Source of the DNA: Butyrivibrio sp. NC2007
Lineage (GTDB): Bacteria; Bacillota; Clostridia; Lachnospirales; Lachnospiraceae
Length of the DNA stretch: 64,000 bases
Direction of reading: 5' to 3'
NCBI RefSeq assembly: GCF_000421405.1
Contig: NZ_ATWY01000001.1
Location: 124,001 to 188,000 of the forward strand
Shown here: in pieces, positions 36,328 to 45,219 of the stretch
How positions within the stretch are numbered: the stretch's first letter is position 1
Layout of the letters: every line of letters starts with the position of its first letter
Notes under the pieces: model-generated
What the model was told of the DNA's origin: nothing
Seen by the model: only the letters and a program-made list of their open reading frames with translations
Databases searched by the model: none
Made by a program: the position numbers and the translations under genes

Positions 36328-36843
36328 ATGACAGAATCATTTCAGGTTGGAGTAATTGCATCAACACATGGTCTTGCGGGGGAAGTAAATGTATTTCCCA
36401 CAACACAGGACCCCGATAGATTTAAAAAGTTAAAGAAAGTTACGCTCCATACAAAGAAGGGTGAGGAGATCCTTTTGGATGTCGTTAGTGCAAGATTCTT
36501 TAAAAAGTTTGTTATTGTTAAGTTCAAGCAGTTTAACAACATAAACGAAGTTGAGAAATTCAGGGGATGTGAACTGACAATTGACAGAAAAGATGCCATT
36601 AAGCTGGAGAAAGGCGAGTATTACTGTGCAGATCTCATCGGACTTACAATTGTAGATGAGGAAGGTGCTGAACTTGGTACACTCACAGAAATTCTTCAGA
36701 CAGGTGCCAATGATGTCTACGAGATGACTTTAAAAGGCAGTGAAGAGAAGATTTATATTCCTGCGATAAAAGACTGTGTAAAAGAAATCGATATTGATGC
36801 AGGAAAGATCACTATTCATGTGATGCCTGGGCTTCTTGGCTGA
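36328..36843 (+). CDS. rimM: 16S rRNA processing protein RimM
   Basis: 171 residues. N-terminal RimM barrel (FQVGVIASTHGLAGEVNVFPTT) and C-terminal PRC barrel (about 97-171, GEYYCADLIGLTIVDEEG; NDVYEM). Helps maturation of the 30S head and binds S19. It starts directly after trmD. Confidence 0.96.
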   Translation: MTESFQVGVIASTHGLAGEVNVFPTTQDPDRFKKLKKVTLHTKKGEEILLDVVSARFFKKFVIVKFKQFNNINEVEKFRGCELTIDRKDAIKLEKGEYYCADLIGLTIVDEEGAELGTLTEILQTGANDVYEMTLKGSEEKIYIPAIKDCVKEIDIDAGKITIHVMPGLLG

Positions 36844-36871
36844 GTTATTGCCTTAAAATAGGTCGCAAGAG

Positions 36872-36900
36872 TTGTTAAAAATCAATATTTGGATTATAAT
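36872..36900 (+). promoter_or_regulatory. Sigma-A promoter of the nucleoside uptake operon
   Basis: TTGTTA (36872-36877), 17-base spacer, TATAAT (36895-36900), 61 bases before the phosphorylase start codon. Confidence 0.78.
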
Positions 36901-36961
36901 ATAAGTTAAATATATTTAGTATGTATAACTTTGCACATACAAGATGTTGGGGTAAAAAATT

Positions 36962-37738
36962 ATGGTAGATTATACAGAAGGTGCCGGATACCAGTACCAT
37001 ACACATGTTAAACCGGGAGATATAGGAAGATATGTCCTTTTGACAGGAGATCCCGGAAGATGTGAATCTATTTCAAAACTCTTTGATAATCCCGTATTTG
37101 TCGCTCAGAATAGAGAATATACTACATATACAGGTACACTTTGTGGTGAGAAGGTAAGTGTTATATCCCATGGAATCGGCGGTGCTTCAACAGCTATCTG
37201 CGTTGAGGAGCTTGCCAAATGTGGAGCTGACACTTTTATTCGCATGGGTACATCAGGTGGAATGCAGGAAGAAGTGATCGGTGGCGATATTGTTATTGCC
37301 AACGGAGCCATCAGAGCAGAAGGAACATCCAAGGAATATGCTCCTATAGAATATCCTGCTGTAGCTAATTTTGATGTGGTCAATGCACTGGTAAACGGTG
37401 CTAAGAGCGTAGGAGCTAAATATCACGTCGGGGTTGCCCAGTGCAAGGATTCATTCTTTGGACAGCACGAACCTGAAACCAAACCAGTAGGACCGGAGCT
37501 CCTTTATAAGTGGGATGCCTGGATCAAATGCGGATGCCTTTGCTCAGAGATGGAAAGCTCAACACTTTTCATCGTCGGAAGCTACTTAAGACTTCGTACC
37601 GGAGCCGTACTTTTGGTAGTTGCCAATCAGGAAAGAGCTAAAAAAGGTCTTTCAAATCCACAGGTTCATGATATGGATGCGGTCTACAAGACCACAATCG
37701 AGGGTATCAAGAACCTCATAGCTTTGGATAAAGCCTGA
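36962..37738 (+). CDS. udp: Nucleoside phosphorylase, uridine phosphorylase-like
   Basis: 258 residues of the PNP/UDP family I: VLLTGDPGRCESIS (phosphate binding), GIGGASTAICVEEL, RMGTSGGMQ and EMESSTLF (ribose-binding Glu-Met-Glu). Cleaves uridine (possibly other nucleosides) with phosphate to base and ribose-1-phosphate. The genomic setting with a nucleoside ABC transporter and cytidine deaminase supports a pyrimidine salvage role. Distinguishing uridine from purine specificity needs a tree; the overall pattern fits Udp best. Confidence 0.85.
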   Translation: MVDYTEGAGYQYHTHVKPGDIGRYVLLTGDPGRCESISKLFDNPVFVAQNREYTTYTGTLCGEKVSVISHGIGGASTAICVEELAKCGADTFIRMGTSGGMQEEVIGGDIVIANGAIRAEGTSKEYAPIEYPAVANFDVVNALVNGAKSVGAKYHVGVAQCKDSFFGQHEPETKPVGPELLYKWDAWIKCGCLCSEMESSTLFIVGSYLRLRTGAVLLVVANQERAKKGLSNPQVHDMDAVYKTTIEGIKNLIALDKA

Positions 37739-37790
37739 AAAGGTTTTATTATAAATGTTTCTATTATTTCATTACAAACGGAGGGAAATT

Positions 37791-39011
37791 ATGAAAAAGA
37801 AACTTTTCGCAGTTCTTATGGCTGCAACAATGGTATCTTCATTAGTAGCATGTGGCGATACAGCTCCTGCTGCAACAACAGATACTGCAGAGACAACAGA
37901 GCAGACAGCAGAAGTTGCTGCTGAGCCTGCTGCAGAGCAGACAGCTGAGGCACCTGCTGCAGAGGCAACTGACATGAGAGTTGCTATGGTTACTGACTAC
38001 GGCGATATCACAGACCAGTCATTCAACCAGTCAACTTATGAAGCTTGTAAGGCATTTGGTGAGGCTAATGGTGTTGACTTCACATACTACAAGCCTGAAG
38101 GTGATTCAGATGCTGAGAGAGAGGCTATGATCGATAAGGCTGTAGCTGATGGCTACAACGTAATCGTTATGCCTGGTTACGCTTTCGCAGGCGCTATCAA
38201 GGATACAGCTGATACTTATCCTGATGTTAAGTTCGTTGCTCTTGACGTTTCTGAGTATGACCTTGAAGGTGATTCTTCAGACTTCAACAATGAGACATTT
38301 GCTAACGTATTCTCAGCAGTTTACCAGGAAGAGCTTCCCGGATACATGGCTGGTTACGCAGCAGTAAAGATGGGCTACACAAAGCTCGGTTTCCTTGGCG
38401 GAATGGCAGTTCCTGCTGTTATCCGTTATGGTTATGGTTTCGTACAGGGTGCTGACGCAGCTGCAGCTGAGCTCGGCGCTGATGTAGAGATCAACTATGC
38501 TTATGGTAACCAGTTCTACGGCGATGCTGATATCACAGCAGCTATGGATACATGGTACCAGGGCGGCACAGAAGTTGTATTCGCTTGCGGTGGTGGTATC
38601 TTCACATCTGCTGGTGAGGCAGCTGCTAAGGTTGGTGGCAAGGTTATCGGTGTAGACGTTGACCAGGCTGCAACAATCGATGGAATGTTCGAGAAGGGCA
38701 TGACTGTAACTTCAGCTATGAAGGGCCTTCAGGCAACAGTTAACACACTTCTTACAGCAATCAAGGATGGTAACTGGGATTCTTACGCTGGCAAGATCCT
38801 TAACCTTGGTCTTGTATCTGCTGATGACATGAGCCTCAACTATGTAGGTCTTGCTGACAGCACAATCTGGACTGACGGATTTACTGAGGCTGATTACAAG
38901 CAGCTCGTTGCTGATATGGTAAACGGTAAGGTTGTAGTATCTAACGATTCTTCAGCTGAGCAGCCTTCAGCTACAACAGCTAAGATCAACTTCCAGGGTA
39001 ACATTAAGTAA
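37791..39011 (+). CDS. BMP family nucleoside-binding lipoprotein of an ABC transporter
   Basis: 406 residues from the ATG at 37791 with GGAGGGAAATT in front; an upstream ATG at 37755 has no ribosome site. Signal peptide with lipobox LVAC (Cys at about 21), then an Ala/Thr/Glu-rich linker to about 60, then a BMP/PBP1-type domain (MRVAMVTDYGDITDQSFNQSTYEA, VIMPGYAF, FACGGGIFTSAGEAA, VIGVDVDQA). It captures nucleosides outside the membrane and delivers them to the ATPase/permease set encoded next, as BmpA/NupN in Bacillus subtilis. Codon choice is strongly biased (many GCT, AAG, CTT), as in abundant proteins. Confidence 0.93.
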   Translation: MKKKLFAVLMAATMVSSLVACGDTAPAATTDTAETTEQTAEVAAEPAAEQTAEAPAAEATDMRVAMVTDYGDITDQSFNQSTYEACKAFGEANGVDFTYYKPEGDSDAEREAMIDKAVADGYNVIVMPGYAFAGAIKDTADTYPDVKFVALDVSEYDLEGDSSDFNNETFANVFSAVYQEELPGYMAGYAAVKMGYTKLGFLGGMAVPAVIRYGYGFVQGADAAAAELGADVEINYAYGNQFYGDADITAAMDTWYQGGTEVVFACGGGIFTSAGEAAAKVGGKVIGVDVDQAATIDGMFEKGMTVTSAMKGLQATVNTLLTAIKDGNWDSYAGKILNLGLVSADDMSLNYVGLADSTIWTDGFTEADYKQLVADMVNGKVVVSNDSSAEQPSATTAKINFQGNIK

Positions 39012-39030
39012 TTAATTCCCTAAGTTAATA

Positions 39031-39066
39031 AGGGCCGGATGATTCATAGTCTTCCGGCCTTTTTTC
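39031..39066 (+). terminator. Partial terminator after the binding-protein gene
   Basis: GGCCGGA (39033-39039) pairs with TCCGGCC (39053-39059), extended past a mismatch, followed by TTTTTTC. It lies between the binding protein and the ATPase, so the binding protein can be made in excess over the transporter core, a usual pattern. Confidence 0.8.
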
Positions 39067-39101
39067 TGACAATAAGAAAATATAATGTGGAGGGAAAACA
39101 G

Positions 39102-40646
39102 GTGGCAGGAAACAGCGAATATGCTATCGAAATGCTGAACATTACCAAGAGATTCCCGGGAATCATCGCTAATGATAATGTTACAGTGCAGCTCAAAAAA
39201 GGCGAAATCCATGCTCTCCTTGGGGAAAACGGAGCAGGAAAGTCAACCCTTATGAGTGTTCTGTTTGGTTTGTACCAGGCAGAAGAGGGAATCATTAAAA
39301 AGGATGGCGTTGAGGTTAAGATCAATAACCCCAATGATGCTAATGACCTTGGAATCGGAATGGTTCATCAGCATTTCAAACTTGTACAGTGCTTTACTGT
39401 ACTTGACAATATCATCCTCGGAGATGAGACAACCAAATATGGATTTTTACAGAAAGATGAGGCAAGAAAGAAAATTCTTGCACTCTCTGATAAGTATGGC
39501 CTTAAGGTAGATCCTGATGCCAAGATAGAAGACATCACAGTAGGTATGCAGCAGAGAACTGAGATTCTCAAGATGCTTTACAGAGATAATGAGATTCTTA
39601 TTTTTGATGAGCCTACAGCTGTTCTTACACCTGCAGAGATTGATGAGCTAATGGAAATCATGAGAAATCTCTCCAAGGAAGGAAAGTCAATTCTTTTCAT
39701 TTCTCATAAACTTGCCGAGATCATGGCAGTTGCTGACAGATGCAGCGTACTCAGAAGAGGTAAGTATATCGGAACAGTTAACATCGCTGATACTAATCAG
39801 GACGAACTCTCAAGAATGATGGTTGGTCGTGATGTGCAGCTTGTTGCAACCAAGGAAGACAAGGAACCCGGAGATGTAATTCTTCATGTCGAGAACATGA
39901 CTGTTCCCAGCAAGCTCCATCACAATAATGCAGTTAAGAACGTATCTTTCGATGTCAGAGCAGGAGAGATCGTCTGCATAGCAGGTATCGACGGAAACGG
40001 TCAGACTGAGCTTGTTTACGGACTTTCAGGTCTTGAGAACTGCACAAGCGGAAAAATCACACTCTCAGGCAAAGATATAACTCATGCATCAATAAGAGAG
40101 AGATCAACCAGTGGAATGAGTCATATTCCTGAGGACAGACATAAACATGGTCTTGTTCTTGATTATTCTCTTGCATATAACCTTGTGCTTCAGAGATACT
40201 TTGAGCCTCAGTTCTCAACCAAGGCAGGTTTCCTTAAGAAAGCTGAAATCAATAAATACGCCGAGAAGCTCATAGAGCAGTATGATATCAGATCAGGTCA
40301 GGGTGCGTCTACAATTGCGCGTTCAATGTCCGGTGGTAACCAGCAGAAAGCCATTATCGCCAGAGAGATTGATAAGAATCCTAATCTTCTTATAGCAGTT
40401 CAGCCTACAAGAGGTCTTGACGTAGGTGCTATTGAATACATTCACAAGCAGCTCATCAAGCAGAGAGATGAAGGACATGCTGTACTTTTAGTTTCTCTCG
40501 AGCTTGAAGAGGTTATGAGTGTTTCAGACAGAATCCTTGTAATGTACGAGGGTGAGATTGTAGGAGAATTTGATCCTAAGAAGACAACACCGGAAGAGCT
40601 TGGTCTCTACATGGCCGGTGCTAAGAGACAGGAGGTGGGCGCATAA
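39102..40646 (+). CDS. ABC transporter ATPase with two nucleotide-binding domains, NupO-like (nucleoside uptake)
   Basis: 514 residues from a GTG at 39102 preceded by GGAGGGAAAACAG; an ATG at 39039 lies inside the terminator stem-loop region and is unlikely. Two ABC domains in one chain, as in carbohydrate/nucleoside importers: the first has GENGAGKSTLM, VGMQQRTEI and LIFDEPTAVL; the second has GIDGNGQTELVYGL, MSGGNQQKAIIARE and AVQPTRGLD. As usual in this family, the second Walker A is degenerate (GNGQTE, no Lys). It powers uptake with the two permeases that follow, overlapping the first by one base. Confidence 0.93.
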   Translation: MAGNSEYAIEMLNITKRFPGIIANDNVTVQLKKGEIHALLGENGAGKSTLMSVLFGLYQAEEGIIKKDGVEVKINNPNDANDLGIGMVHQHFKLVQCFTVLDNIILGDETTKYGFLQKDEARKKILALSDKYGLKVDPDAKIEDITVGMQQRTEILKMLYRDNEILIFDEPTAVLTPAEIDELMEIMRNLSKEGKSILFISHKLAEIMAVADRCSVLRRGKYIGTVNIADTNQDELSRMMVGRDVQLVATKEDKEPGDVILHVENMTVPSKLHHNNAVKNVSFDVRAGEIVCIAGIDGNGQTELVYGLSGLENCTSGKITLSGKDITHASIRERSTSGMSHIPEDRHKHGLVLDYSLAYNLVLQRYFEPQFSTKAGFLKKAEINKYAEKLIEQYDIRSGQGASTIARSMSGGNQQKAIIAREIDKNPNLLIAVQPTRGLDVGAIEYIHKQLIKQRDEGHAVLLVSLELEEVMSVSDRILVMYEGEIVGEFDPKKTTPEELGLYMAGAKRQEVGA

Positions 40647-41797
40647 TGAATAACAAAACTAAATCCAGTTTCCTATCAAAGCCCGCTGTTCAGTCAACTT
40701 TAGCAGCTTTATTGTGCATTGTAATAGGTCTTTTGGTAGGTTATATCGCGCTTCTTATTATCAATCCAAAGGGTGCAACCGAAGCTATTATAACAATCCT
40801 TAAAAACTATTTTACATATCCGTCACCCAAGGCAGCTATGAAGTACCTTGGAAATACACTTGTTAAAGCAGCACCACTTCTTATGTGTGCTCTTTCAATC
40901 CAGTTCTGCTATCAGGCCGGTCTTTTCAATATCGGAGCAGCAGGACAGTATGTAGCAGGCGCCGGAGCAGCTCTTTACTGTGCACTTGCTCTTCACCTTC
41001 CATGGATTGTATGCCTCATTGCTGCATTTGTAGCAGGCGGTGTATTCGGAATCATCGTAGGACTTCTTAAGTCTTACCTCAACGTTAACGAAGTTATTTC
41101 GGGAATCATGCTTAACTGGATCGGACTTTATTCAGTCAACATGCTTCTTTCAGGAGTAAAAGAGACAGCCAGCCCATATACAGTTCAGCTTGCAAGCACC
41201 AATCCAAGCGCTCTTTTACCATCACTTGGAATGGAAAAGCTCTTTTCCAACAATAAGTATGTAACAATTGCCATTCCTTTAGCTGTTATCATTGCAATCG
41301 TGCTGAAGATCGTTCTCAGCAAGACTGTATTCGGATATGAGATCCGTGCAACCGGTATTGCAAAGGATGCTGCTAGATACAGCGGTATGAAAGAGAAAAA
41401 GAACGTTATCATAACTCTTTTCATCGGTGGTGCTCTTGCAGGACTTGGTGCTGCATTTTTGTTCCTTTCAGGATACGAGCAGTGGTCAGTAACACAGTCA
41501 TCCGTTCCAAGCATGGGCTTTAACGGAATCGCTGCTACATTCCTTGGCGGACTTGATCCTATCGGAACCATTTTTGCATCATACTTTATTCAGCATATTA
41601 CCAGTGGAGGATCATATCTTGATAAGAATATTTATCCTTCACAGATTTCAGATTTCATTTCTGCGATCATTATTTACCTTTGCGGTTTTGTTCTTTTCTT
41701 CAAGCTTCATCTCAACAGCTATTTGAGATCAAAAGAGGAGAGAGAAAAGCAAAAACCAAGTGTTAAAGCAAATAAAGAGGAAGGAGGTAACAACTAA
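40646..41797 (+). CDS. ABC transporter permease, NupP-like (nucleoside uptake)
   Basis: 383 residues, branched-chain/ribose-type permease (BPD_transp_2) with about ten helices: LAALLCIVIGLLVGYIALLI, then CALSIQFCYQAGLFNIGAAGQ (the conserved N-I-G-A-A/E-G-Q motif), VISGIMLNWIGLY, and a cytoplasmic coupling region. Overlaps the ATPase stop and the next permease start by one base each. Forms the channel with the second permease. Confidence 0.92.
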   Translation: MNNKTKSSFLSKPAVQSTLAALLCIVIGLLVGYIALLIINPKGATEAIITILKNYFTYPSPKAAMKYLGNTLVKAAPLLMCALSIQFCYQAGLFNIGAAGQYVAGAGAALYCALALHLPWIVCLIAAFVAGGVFGIIVGLLKSYLNVNEVISGIMLNWIGLYSVNMLLSGVKETASPYTVQLASTNPSALLPSLGMEKLFSNNKYVTIAIPLAVIIAIVLKIVLSKTVFGYEIRATGIAKDAARYSGMKEKKNVIITLFIGGALAGLGAAFLFLSGYEQWSVTQSSVPSMGFNGIAATFLGGLDPIGTIFASYFIQHITSGGSYLDKNIYPSQISDFISAIIIYLCGFVLFFKLHLNSYLRSKEEREKQKPSVKANKEEGGNN

Positions 41798-42738
41798 TGG
41801 TACTGCTTCTTCAATACACACTTTTATTTGCATCAGTTCTTATTCTGGTAGCTCTGGGAGGATGCTTTTCTGAGCACTCAGGTGTTATCAACCTCGGACT
41901 TGAGGGAATCATGGTTATCGGAGCTCTTGGTGGTGCTCTGACACTTAAGTACATAAATCCCGCAACCCCTAAGGCACTTATTCTCTTTGCTGTATTAGGC
42001 GCGTCTATAGTCTGCGGCGTTTTATATTCGGTACTTCTTGCCGTTGCCTGCATTAACTTAAAGGCTGATCAGACCCTTGTAGGTACAGCTCTTAACATGC
42101 TCGCAGCTGCAGCAGCAACAGTTATTGTTAAGTCCATCAACATGGCAGAGAACCCTGACAACGTATCATCTACAGTACAGTACATGGCAGGTAAGAAAGC
42201 TCTTGTTGTTAATTTCGGATCATTCCAGTTCAACTGGTTCATGCTTGTTGCTTTGATAATGCTTATCCTGGCATATATCATTCTTTACAAGACAAGATTC
42301 GGCCTTCGTCTCATGGCCTGTGGTGAGCATCCTCAGGCTGCTGACTCTGTTGGTATCAACGTTTACAAGATGCGCTGGTCAGGCGTACTTATTTCAGGTA
42401 TGCTGGCAGGTATCGGTGGAATTGTTTATATCACAGCCGGCGTAAGTGAGTGGAAGTTCGAAGTCGGTGTTGCCGGATTTGGATTCCTTGCACTTGCAGT
42501 TATGATCTTCGGACAGTGGAAACCATTAAACATTGGACTTGCAGCTTTGTTATTCGGTTTCTTCAGAGCCCTGTCAAACGTTTACTCAGGCTTTGACTTC
42601 CTGGCAGCCCTCAATATTCCGGGCTCCGTATATAATATGATGCCTTATATCATCTCACTTATCGTTCTTGCATTTACATCATCCAACTCAAGAGCGCCTA
42701 AGGCAGAGGGTATTCCTTACGATAAGGGATCAAGGTAA
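41797..42738 (+). CDS. ABC transporter permease, NupQ-like (nucleoside uptake)
   Basis: 313 residues, the shorter partner permease. About nine helices; GVINLGLEGIMVIGAL is the family signature and GINVYKMRWSGVLISG lies in the cytoplasmic coupling loop. With the previous permease it forms a heterodimer typical of BMP-dependent nucleoside importers. Confidence 0.92.
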   Translation: MVLLLQYTLLFASVLILVALGGCFSEHSGVINLGLEGIMVIGALGGALTLKYINPATPKALILFAVLGASIVCGVLYSVLLAVACINLKADQTLVGTALNMLAAAAATVIVKSINMAENPDNVSSTVQYMAGKKALVVNFGSFQFNWFMLVALIMLILAYIILYKTRFGLRLMACGEHPQAADSVGINVYKMRWSGVLISGMLAGIGGIVYITAGVSEWKFEVGVAGFGFLALAVMIFGQWKPLNIGLAALLFGFFRALSNVYSGFDFLAALNIPGSVYNMMPYIISLIVLAFTSSNSRAPKAEGIPYDKGSR

Positions 42739-42755
42739 TAAAGAAAGAAAAAACT

Positions 42756-43175
42756 ATGGATTCACAGCTACAGGAATTAGTAAAAACAGCTCTTTCCATG
42801 AGGAAAATGAGCTACACACCATATTCGCATTTTAATGTGGGAGCAGCACTGCTTTCTGCTGATGGCAAGATATATACCGGTTGTAACATCGAGAATGCTT
42901 CATATACACCCACAAACTGTGCCGAAAGAACAGCTTTTTTCAAAGCAGTAAGTGAAGGAGTACGAGATTTTACCGCAATTGCCATCGCAGGCGGAAAAGA
43001 GGATGCCACAGAACTGGACTATTGTCCGCCATGCGGAGTCTGCAGACAGGTTATGAGTGAATTCTGCAAGGATGACTTTAAAATATACCTTGTAAAATCA
43101 GAAACTGAATATAAAGAGTATACTCTTACAGAGCTTGTACCTGAAAGATTCACTCCAAATAATCTTTTGGGTTGA
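42756..43175 (+). CDS. cdd: Cytidine deaminase
   Basis: 139 residues, the small tetrameric type. Zinc site NCAER (Cys plus catalytic Glu) and CPPCGVC; TGCNIENASY binds the ribose. Converts cytidine to uridine, feeding the uridine phosphorylase at the head of this operon. Its stop codon lies inside the -35 box of the rplS promoter. Confidence 0.96.
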   Translation: MDSQLQELVKTALSMRKMSYTPYSHFNVGAALLSADGKIYTGCNIENASYTPTNCAERTAFFKAVSEGVRDFTAIAIAGGKEDATELDYCPPCGVCRQVMSEFCKDDFKIYLVKSETEYKEYTLTELVPERFTPNNLLG

Positions 43176-43200
43176 CGAATACGCGCTTTATATGTTATAT
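43172..43200 (+). promoter_or_regulatory. Sigma-A promoter of rplS, overlapping the cdd stop codon
   Basis: TTGACG (43172-43177), 17-base spacer, TTATAT (43195-43200). The TGA stop of cdd is bases 43173-43175, inside the -35 box. Confidence 0.75.
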
Positions 43201-43281
43201 TAAAATGCGTTGTGACAATCAGACGGTCCTCTGATGTACAAATGTTACATTTAAGAACGTCCATTGAATAGGAGAAAAGAT
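43201..43281 (+). promoter_or_regulatory. Structured leader of rplS, possible ribosomal-protein autoregulatory element
   Basis: About 80 bases between promoter and start codon can form a nested hairpin: ATGTA / TACAT around a 7-base loop, inside a GACG / CGTC outer stem. Several Firmicutes carry a small L19 leader in this position. I cannot confirm a match to that family from memory. Confidence 0.35.
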
Positions 43282-43632
43282 ATGAGTACTATTATCGAAG
43301 AGCTCGAGAAAGAGCAGCTGAACGCTAACGCGCCTCAGTTCCACACAGGTGATACTGTAAGAGTACACGCTAAGATCAAAGAAGGAAACCGTGAAAGAGT
43401 TCAGGTTTTCGAGGGAACTGTCAAGAAGATCCAGGGCGGTAGCAACCGTACAACCTTCACAGTAAGAAAAGAGTCTTACGGTGTTGGCGTAGAGAAGACA
43501 TGGCCACTTCACTCACCTATCGTTGAGAAGGTAGAGGTTGTTAGAAGAGGTAAGGTAAGAAGAGCTAAGCTGAACTACCTTAAGGGACTTACAGGTAAGA
43601 AGGCTAAGGTTAAAGAGCTTGTTACCAGATAA
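43282..43632 (+). CDS. rplS: 50S ribosomal protein L19
   Basis: 116 residues from the ATG at 43282 (AGGAGAAAAG in front); an in-frame ATG at 43264 is inside the leader. Typical L19 pattern: [28 protein letters not shown] and [15 protein letters not shown]. Lies at the interface of the ribosome subunits. Usually next to trmD/rimM; here 6.4 kb of nucleoside genes separate them. Confidence 0.97.
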   Translation: MSTIIEELEKEQLNANAPQFHTGDTVRVHAKIKEGNRERVQVFEGTVKKIQGGSNRTTFTVRKESYGVGVEKTWPLHSPIVEKVEVVRRGKVRRAKLNYLKGLTGKKAKVKELVTR

Positions 43633-43643
43633 TATGTTTTTTG

Positions 43644-43675
43644 AAGGGCAGTTACTATTAAGTAATTGCCCTTTT
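43644..43675 (+). terminator. Terminator after rplS
   Basis: 13-base stem AAGGGCAGTTACT / AGTAATTGCCCTT with one G-U pair and loop ATTA, followed by a short TTTTA. Moderately strong; partial read-through into lepB is possible. Confidence 0.7.
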
Positions 43676-43701
43676 ACGTGTTATAAAGCAGTGGGGTAAA
43701 T

Positions 43702-44301
43702 ATGAGATCAAGACGGAATACTTTTACATTTCACCAGAAGAAAAAGAGAATAACCTCAAAGCTTATACGTGAAATCTTTTCATGGCTGTTTATAACCATT
43801 CTTGCAACAGTCATTGCATTTGCGCTTGTTTTTGCATTTGGAATGCAGGTTAAGGTAATCGGCGATTCCATGGAACCTGCTCTGTATAATTCACAGGCAG
43901 TACTTGTAGATAGAGCGCTTTCTAAGATAATTAGTCCTAAGACAGGCGATATTATCGTGTTTTTGCCAAACGGCAATGTTAATTCCCATTATTATGTAAA
44001 AAGAGTTGTGGCAACTCCCGGAGAAAAGGTTCAGATCATAGACGGCAATCTCTATGTCAACGATGAGATTAGGATGGAAGATAGCGATATCTATGATAAA
44101 ATGGAAGATGAAGGGATAGCAGCAAATCCGATCAAGCTTCAGAGCGGAGAGTACTTTGTCCTTGGCGATAACAGAAACAGCTCTGAAGATTCAAGAAGCG
44201 CTAATATTGGTATTGTTAAATCCGGTATGATTGTAGGAAAGGCCTGGTTTAAGCTAAAAAGCGAAAATGCCCAAGGTGGTCCTATATTAAATCACTACTA
44301 A
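43702..44301 (+). CDS. lepB: Signal peptidase I (first copy)
   Basis: 199 residues. Basic cytoplasmic tail, one membrane helix (about 27-48), catalytic Ser56 in GDSMEP, catalytic Lys100 in YVKRVVATPGE, and GDNRNSSEDSR box E. Cuts Sec signal peptides outside the membrane. A second copy lies 0.9 kb downstream with RbgA between them. Paralogous signal peptidases are common in Gram-positives and differ in substrate preference. Confidence 0.95.
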   Translation: MRSRRNTFTFHQKKKRITSKLIREIFSWLFITILATVIAFALVFAFGMQVKVIGDSMEPALYNSQAVLVDRALSKIISPKTGDIIVFLPNGNVNSHYYVKRVVATPGEKVQIIDGNLYVNDEIRMEDSDIYDKMEDEGIAANPIKLQSGEYFVLGDNRNSSEDSRSANIGIVKSGMIVGKAWFKLKSENAQGGPILNHY

Positions 44302-44315
44302 AGAAAGGTTAACTT

Positions 44316-45188
44316 ATGAATTATCAGTGGTATCCCGGACATATGACAAAAGCCATCAGAATGATGCAGGAAAACATCAAACTGATCGATATAATAATTG
44401 AGCTTACCGATGCGAGGATCCCTGCTTCAGGAAGAAATCCCGATATAGATGAGCTTGGCAAGAATAAATTCAGACTTATCATTCTTAATAAAGCTGATCT
44501 TGCCGATCCTGAGATCACAGCTAAGTGGCGAGATCTCTACCAGTCACAAGGCATGTTTGTCCTTGAAATGAACTCCAAGACCGGCAACGAAGCAGGTAAA
44601 GTAAAAGATCTGATCTTAAAGGCCTGTGCAGAGAAGATTGAGAGGGATAAAAAGAGAGGCATCGTTGGCAGACCCATAAGAGCTATGGTTGCCGGAATCC
44701 CCAATGTCGGAAAATCCACTTTCATCAATAAGTTATCAGGCAGATCCTCTGCCAAAACCGGTAATAAACCCGGTGTTACAAAGGGTAAACAGTGGATTTC
44801 ACTTGGCAAGAACATGCAGCTGCTTGATACTCCCGGTATCCTTTGGCCCAAGTTCGAGGATGAAACAGTAGGACTTCATCTTGCGTTGATAGGTTCAATG
44901 AACGACGAGAACCTCGATACAACAGAACTTGCATGTGAACTTATAAAGATATTAAAAGAGCTTTATCCCGGCGTTATAGAGTCCAAATACAATATTACCG
45001 AAGATCAAATAAGGAAATTTGAGGAGGAACAGTATGCAACTCCTCTAAGCGCATATCTCTCAGCCATCGCCGAGAGTAGAAAGCTGATAAAACAAGGTGC
45101 CATGCCGGATATAGACAGAGCATCCGCACTTATTTTAGATGATTTCAGAAACGGAAGACTTGGAAGACTATCTATAGAAAGACCATAA
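44316..45188 (+). CDS. rbgA: Ribosome biogenesis GTPase RbgA (YlqF)
   Basis: 290 residues, circularly permuted GTPase: NKAD motif (ILNKADL, G4) comes before GIPNVGKST (G1, about 127) and DTPG (G3). The N-terminus MNYQWYPGHMTKA is the family signature. Drives late assembly of the 50S subunit (uL6 and nearby proteins). In Bacillus subtilis it is also followed by rnhB and the ylqG-ylqH pair, the same order as here. Confidence 0.96.
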   Translation: MNYQWYPGHMTKAIRMMQENIKLIDIIIELTDARIPASGRNPDIDELGKNKFRLIILNKADLADPEITAKWRDLYQSQGMFVLEMNSKTGNEAGKVKDLILKACAEKIERDKKRGIVGRPIRAMVAGIPNVGKSTFINKLSGRSSAKTGNKPGVTKGKQWISLGKNMQLLDTPGILWPKFEDETVGLHLALIGSMNDENLDTTELACELIKILKELYPGVIESKYNITEDQIRKFEEEQYATPLSAYLSAIAESRKLIKQGAMPDIDRASALILDDFRNGRLGRLSIERP

Positions 45189-45219
45189 AAAGTGCTAAGC
45201 ACGGAAAAGAGATGATGAC

